Source of the DNA: Bacteroidota bacterium
Lineage (GTDB): Bacteria; Bacteroidota; Ignavibacteria; Ignavibacteriales; Ignavibacteriaceae
Reading direction: 5' to 3'
DNA: 64,000 bases
Assembly: GCA_021815405.1 (NCBI GenBank)
Contig: JAKAGV010000006.1
Location: forward strand, 62,001 to 126,000
The translations under genes and the position numbers were made by a program. Shown here one piece after another: positions 61,603-64,000 of this stretch; positions within the stretch are counted from its first letter, which is position 1, and every line of letters starts with the position of its first letter. Below the pieces are notes generated by a model. That model did not search any database, was not told where the DNA came from, and was given only the letters and a program-made list of their open reading frames with translations.

Positions 61603-62483
61603 CTTAAATACCTAACAGATTTTGCCTGATGAATGAACAATTCTTCGTAACTCTGGATAAAATGATTTATCTCTTCTTCTGTCCGGAAACGCAATGTTTC
61701 CATTTCAATTATATTTAGTTCAATATCTTTATCCCAGTAAAAATTTCCTATATTAAGTTTTTTCGTCATGTAGTCAGCTAAATGTATAATAGAAGGAAGA
61801 ACCTTGTTCACCGAAGAAGCTTCAGGGTTGTGATGATTTAAAATTGCTTCGCACAAAATTTCCGGGAAGCTCCATCTTTCAACAAGATAACTGCCGATTT
61901 CCTGGTGGTTCATTCCGAGTACTTCAAATTCGGTTTCATTAAAACCGATATTTTTTTCCGTTACATTTTCATAAATCTCAATAAACTTAGAATGAAAATA
62001 CTTATGGATAACAGAAATGCCCATATCATGCAGAAAGCCGGCAACAAAAGCCTCGCCTTCATTCGGAAAATCAAGATCTTCCGCAATTCTTTTAGCGGCA
62101 CATCCGGTAAGATAAGAGTGAAGCCAGAATTCTTTTTGATCAAGATATTTGTCGGTTTTATTCTTAAAAGACTCGACAAGTGAAAGCACAAGAATAATAT
62201 TTTTTAACTCATTAAAGCCGAGGACCATAATAGCAAAGTCTATAGACGTAACTTTTCTCTGCAGCCCATAAAGCGGTGAGTTTGCAATAGTTAAAATTTT
62301 TGTAACAAGTCCTTGATCTTTAGAAATAACTGCCGACAATGATGGAATACTAACTGCGGAGGTTTCAAGTAATCCCAATGCGTCTTCGAGCGGCTTAGGC
62401 ATTACCGGTAAATTGTAAATATTGGACAAAACTAATTCAGTCTTCTCTCTCTTTTGCTGTTGTTCCGTTGCTAGTGCTACCAT
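61599..62483 (-). CDS. HDOD-domain protein (downstream copy)
   Basis: The roughly 294-residue protein has the HDOD core: ISKDQGLVTKILTIANSPLYGLQRKVTSIDFAIMVLG, AAKRIAEDLDFPNEGEAFVAGFLHDMG, and EVLGMNHQEIGSYLVERWSFP. HDOD proteins are regulatory, often linked to signalling and motility. I start at the ATG 62483; a GTG three codons earlier is possible. It is a tandem paralogue of the next one. Overlaps the kinase-like gene by 4 bp. Confidence 0.9.
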   Translation of the reverse strand: MVALATEQQQKREKTELVLSNIYNLPVMPKPLEDALGLLETSAVSIPSLSAVISKDQGLVTKILTIANSPLYGLQRKVTSIDFAIMVLGFNELKNIILVLSLVESFKNKTDKYLDQKEFWLHSYLTGCAAKRIAEDLDFPNEGEAFVAGFLHDMGISVIHKYFHSKFIEIYENVTEKNIGFNETEFEVLGMNHQEIGSYLVERWSFPEILCEAILNHHNPEASSVNKVLPSIIHLADYMTKKLNIGNFYWDKDIELNIIEMETLRFRTEEEINHFIQSYEELFIHQAKSVRYLS

Positions 62484-62492
62484 TTTACACAC

Positions 62493-63371
62493 TTATATTA
62501 TTACTGCATCTAATTGACTTTTAAAAAGATCTTTATGCTTATCTATAAAGCTGTTTAAATTTACCTCATTACCGAATTTCAGTATTTGAATTACGCTTTC
62601 ATCAAACTCCATATTTTCATCCCAGTAAAAACTTCCAATGTTCAGCTTCTGCGTCATATAGTCCGCTAGATGAACAATCGAAGCCGTAATTTTATTTCCC
62701 TCTGCTTCAGAAGGACGATGATGACAGGCGATGGTACTGCCTAAAATTTCAGGCAGATTCCAGCGATTAGCCAGAAGCTGCCCAATTGTTTGATGGGTCA
62801 AACCGAGCACCTGTTCTTCTGCTACTAAATATCTCATCTGCTGAGAATCTACAAGATTGTTTATCGTATTAAACTCATCATTAAAATATCTGTGAATAAT
62901 TGAGATACCTAGATCGTGAAGCAGACCCGCCGTAAAAACCTCTCCGGACTTCTGATAGCCGAGCTCGTCGGCAATTCTTTTTGCCGCGCTGGCAGTCATT
63001 ATAGAATGCACCCAGTATGAGGTGTTGTCCCAGTTCTTTCCTCCGCCCTTCTTAAATGCCTCGATCATCGAAAGAGCCATTACAATATTTTTTATATGAT
63101 CGAATCCTAAAATTACTATGGCGAATTCGATTGTCGATACTCGACGCGGTATTCCGTATAAAGGAGAATTTGCAACTGCCAGAATTTTTGCCACAAGTCC
63201 TTGATCTTTGCTGATAGTTCTGCCAAGTTCACTGGCGCTGGTCATGGGATTGCTCAGCAGTTTAGATACTTCAATCATCACCAATGGCATCGATGGAAGA
63301 TTCCTGATGCTCGATAATAATTTCAGATAAGTCCGCTTTTCAGGTAATATTTCCACTTCTTTTTTATTCAT
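62493..63371 (-). CDS. HDOD-domain protein (upstream copy)
   Basis: The 292-residue protein is closely similar to its neighbour through the whole length: ISKDQGLVAKILAVANSPLYGIPRRVSTIEFAIVILG, AAKRIADELGYQKSGEVFTAGLLHDLG, and EQVLGLTHQTIGQLLANRWNLPEIL. So the two arose by tandem duplication. Function unknown beyond the family; co-transcription with fliA (8-bp overlap) points to flagellar gene control. Confidence 0.9.
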   Translation of the reverse strand: MNKKEVEILPEKRTYLKLLSSIRNLPSMPLVMIEVSKLLSNPMTSASELGRTISKDQGLVAKILAVANSPLYGIPRRVSTIEFAIVILGFDHIKNIVMALSMIEAFKKGGGKNWDNTSYWVHSIMTASAAKRIADELGYQKSGEVFTAGLLHDLGISIIHRYFNDEFNTINNLVDSQQMRYLVAEEQVLGLTHQTIGQLLANRWNLPEILGSTIACHHRPSEAEGNKITASIVHLADYMTQKLNIGSFYWDENMEFDESVIQILKFGNEVNLNSFIDKHKDLFKSQLDAVII

Positions 63372-63999
63372 TTATGAAAGCAAGCTTTGATTTAAGCATG
63401 TCAATTATTCTAGTATGCACCTGCGAAACTCTGGATACAGTAATGTTAAGCATCTTGGCAATTTCTTTATAGTTTAGATTTTCAAAATAGTATAAGCTTA
63501 TTATTATTCTGTCGCGTTCTTCAAGCTCTTTAATTGCCTTTATAAGAATTTCCTTCGATTCATTTTTCTCAGCTGTCTCAATTGGTATTTCAGAATCGTC
63601 CGGGATTACTTCATACAAATAATATCCGTCTTCCTCATCAACCGGACTATTTAGAGAAACATTAGAATATGAATATGAAGCGTGCAATTGTTTTTCTGCT
63701 GTAGTAGCCCTTGGCTTTATTTGAAGCTTGCGGAGCTCATCGATTATTTTTCCACGTATTCTTTGAATAGCATACGTCTCGAACTTTGTTCCGAAGTCGG
63801 GATCGAAACGATCTATTGCTTCGCTCAAGCCTTCCACGCCGAACTGGAAATAATCTCTGTCATCAAGAATTTCCAGGTTGATAAATTTGGAATTGTGAAT
63901 AACATAATGAACCAGTTTAACATAGTTCAAAATGATCTGCTTCTTAAGACCGGCTGTCGGCTTCGACTTGAATTCTGCCCACAAGCTTGCATTACTCAT
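63364..63999 (-). CDS. fliA: Flagellar sigma factor FliA (sigma-28)
   Basis: The 211-residue sigma factor has region 2 (DYFQFGVEGLSEAIDRFDPDFGTKFETYAIQRIRGKIIDELRK), a region 3 beginning KPRATTAEK, and region 4 (DRIIISLYYFENLNYKEIAKMLNITVSRVSQVHTRI). This is the FliA pattern and order. It is somewhat shorter than the usual approximately 240 residues. It directs late flagellar genes. ATG at 63999; any upstream genes lie outside the window. Overlaps the HDOD gene by 8 bp. Confidence 0.92.
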   Translation of the reverse strand: MSNASLWAEFKSKPTAGLKKQIILNYVKLVHYVIHNSKFINLEILDDRDYFQFGVEGLSEAIDRFDPDFGTKFETYAIQRIRGKIIDELRKLQIKPRATTAEKQLHASYSYSNVSLNSPVDEEDGYYLYEVIPDDSEIPIETAEKNESKEILIKAIKELEERDRIIISLYYFENLNYKEIAKMLNITVSRVSQVHTRIIDMLKSKLAFINE

Positions 64000-64000
64000 C

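Overview
The window is AT-rich bacterial DNA, gene-dense, with a diderm (Gram-negative) cell plan: P-ring and L-ring flagellar genes, signal-peptide-bearing outer-membrane and lipoprotein candidates, and a cytochrome b558-type succinate dehydrogenase/fumarate reductase (sdhCAB). AT richness, TTG/GTG starts, one upstream site resembling a Bacteroidota-type promoter, and this gene mixture suggest the Bacteroidota/Chlorobiota/Ignavibacteriota branch, most likely a flagellated Ignavibacteria-like organism. That placement is inference; there is no rRNA gene here.

Layout. 1-7.3 kb: an AddB-like nuclease (cut by the window edge), a CYTH protein, an outer-membrane barrel candidate, a DUF2461 protein, an M14 carboxypeptidase, then about 720 bp without a gene that holds a striking array of about nineteen 21-bp imperfect palindromes, followed by a zinc-ribbon protein with rpsU and a LOG-family hydrolase. 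7.6-21 kb: housekeeping genes (dacB, secG, tRNA-Met, obgE, sdhCAB), a Kef-type antiporter, a GH28 pectinase interrupted by an in-frame TGA, and an MFS exporter. 21-27.6 kb: an exported rubrerythrin, an OmpR-type two-component system with a DUF2231 membrane protein, a Sco/PCuAC copper-chaperone pair, and purU. The same 11-bp-periodic direct repeat lies upstream of both the rubrerythrin gene and the two-component operon, which suggests one regulon. 27.8-43.3 kb is looser accessory DNA: lipoproteins, a BON-domain protein, a 16-residue-repeat surface protein, a dead IS110-type transposase, an orphan coiled-coil protein, an MFS pump, a PflX-like radical SAM protein, oligoendopeptidase F, a six-hairpin glycosidase and AlaX. 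Small non-autonomous inverted-repeat elements from at least two or three families sit in the intergenic gaps.

43.3-64 kb is one long minus-strand motility region. In transcription order it reads fliA, two HDOD genes, a degenerate kinase-like gene, an unknown membrane protein, flgF, flgG, flgA, flgH, flgI, flgJ (fused to a lytic transglycosylase), flgN, flgK, flgL, motA/motB (pair 2), fliW, csrA, receiver-Hpt, motA/motB (pair 1), receiver, receiver-DHp, then an unknown protein and a PAS histidine kinase. Many genes overlap by a few bases, so they are probably translationally coupled. Signalling parts that look individually incomplete (a receiver-Hpt, a receiver-DHp lacking an ATPase domain, and a kinase-like protein whose phospho-acceptor His is replaced by Glu) are spread through this operon. 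They may form a split phosphorelay controlling motility, which is the most system-like novelty here alongside the 21-bp array.
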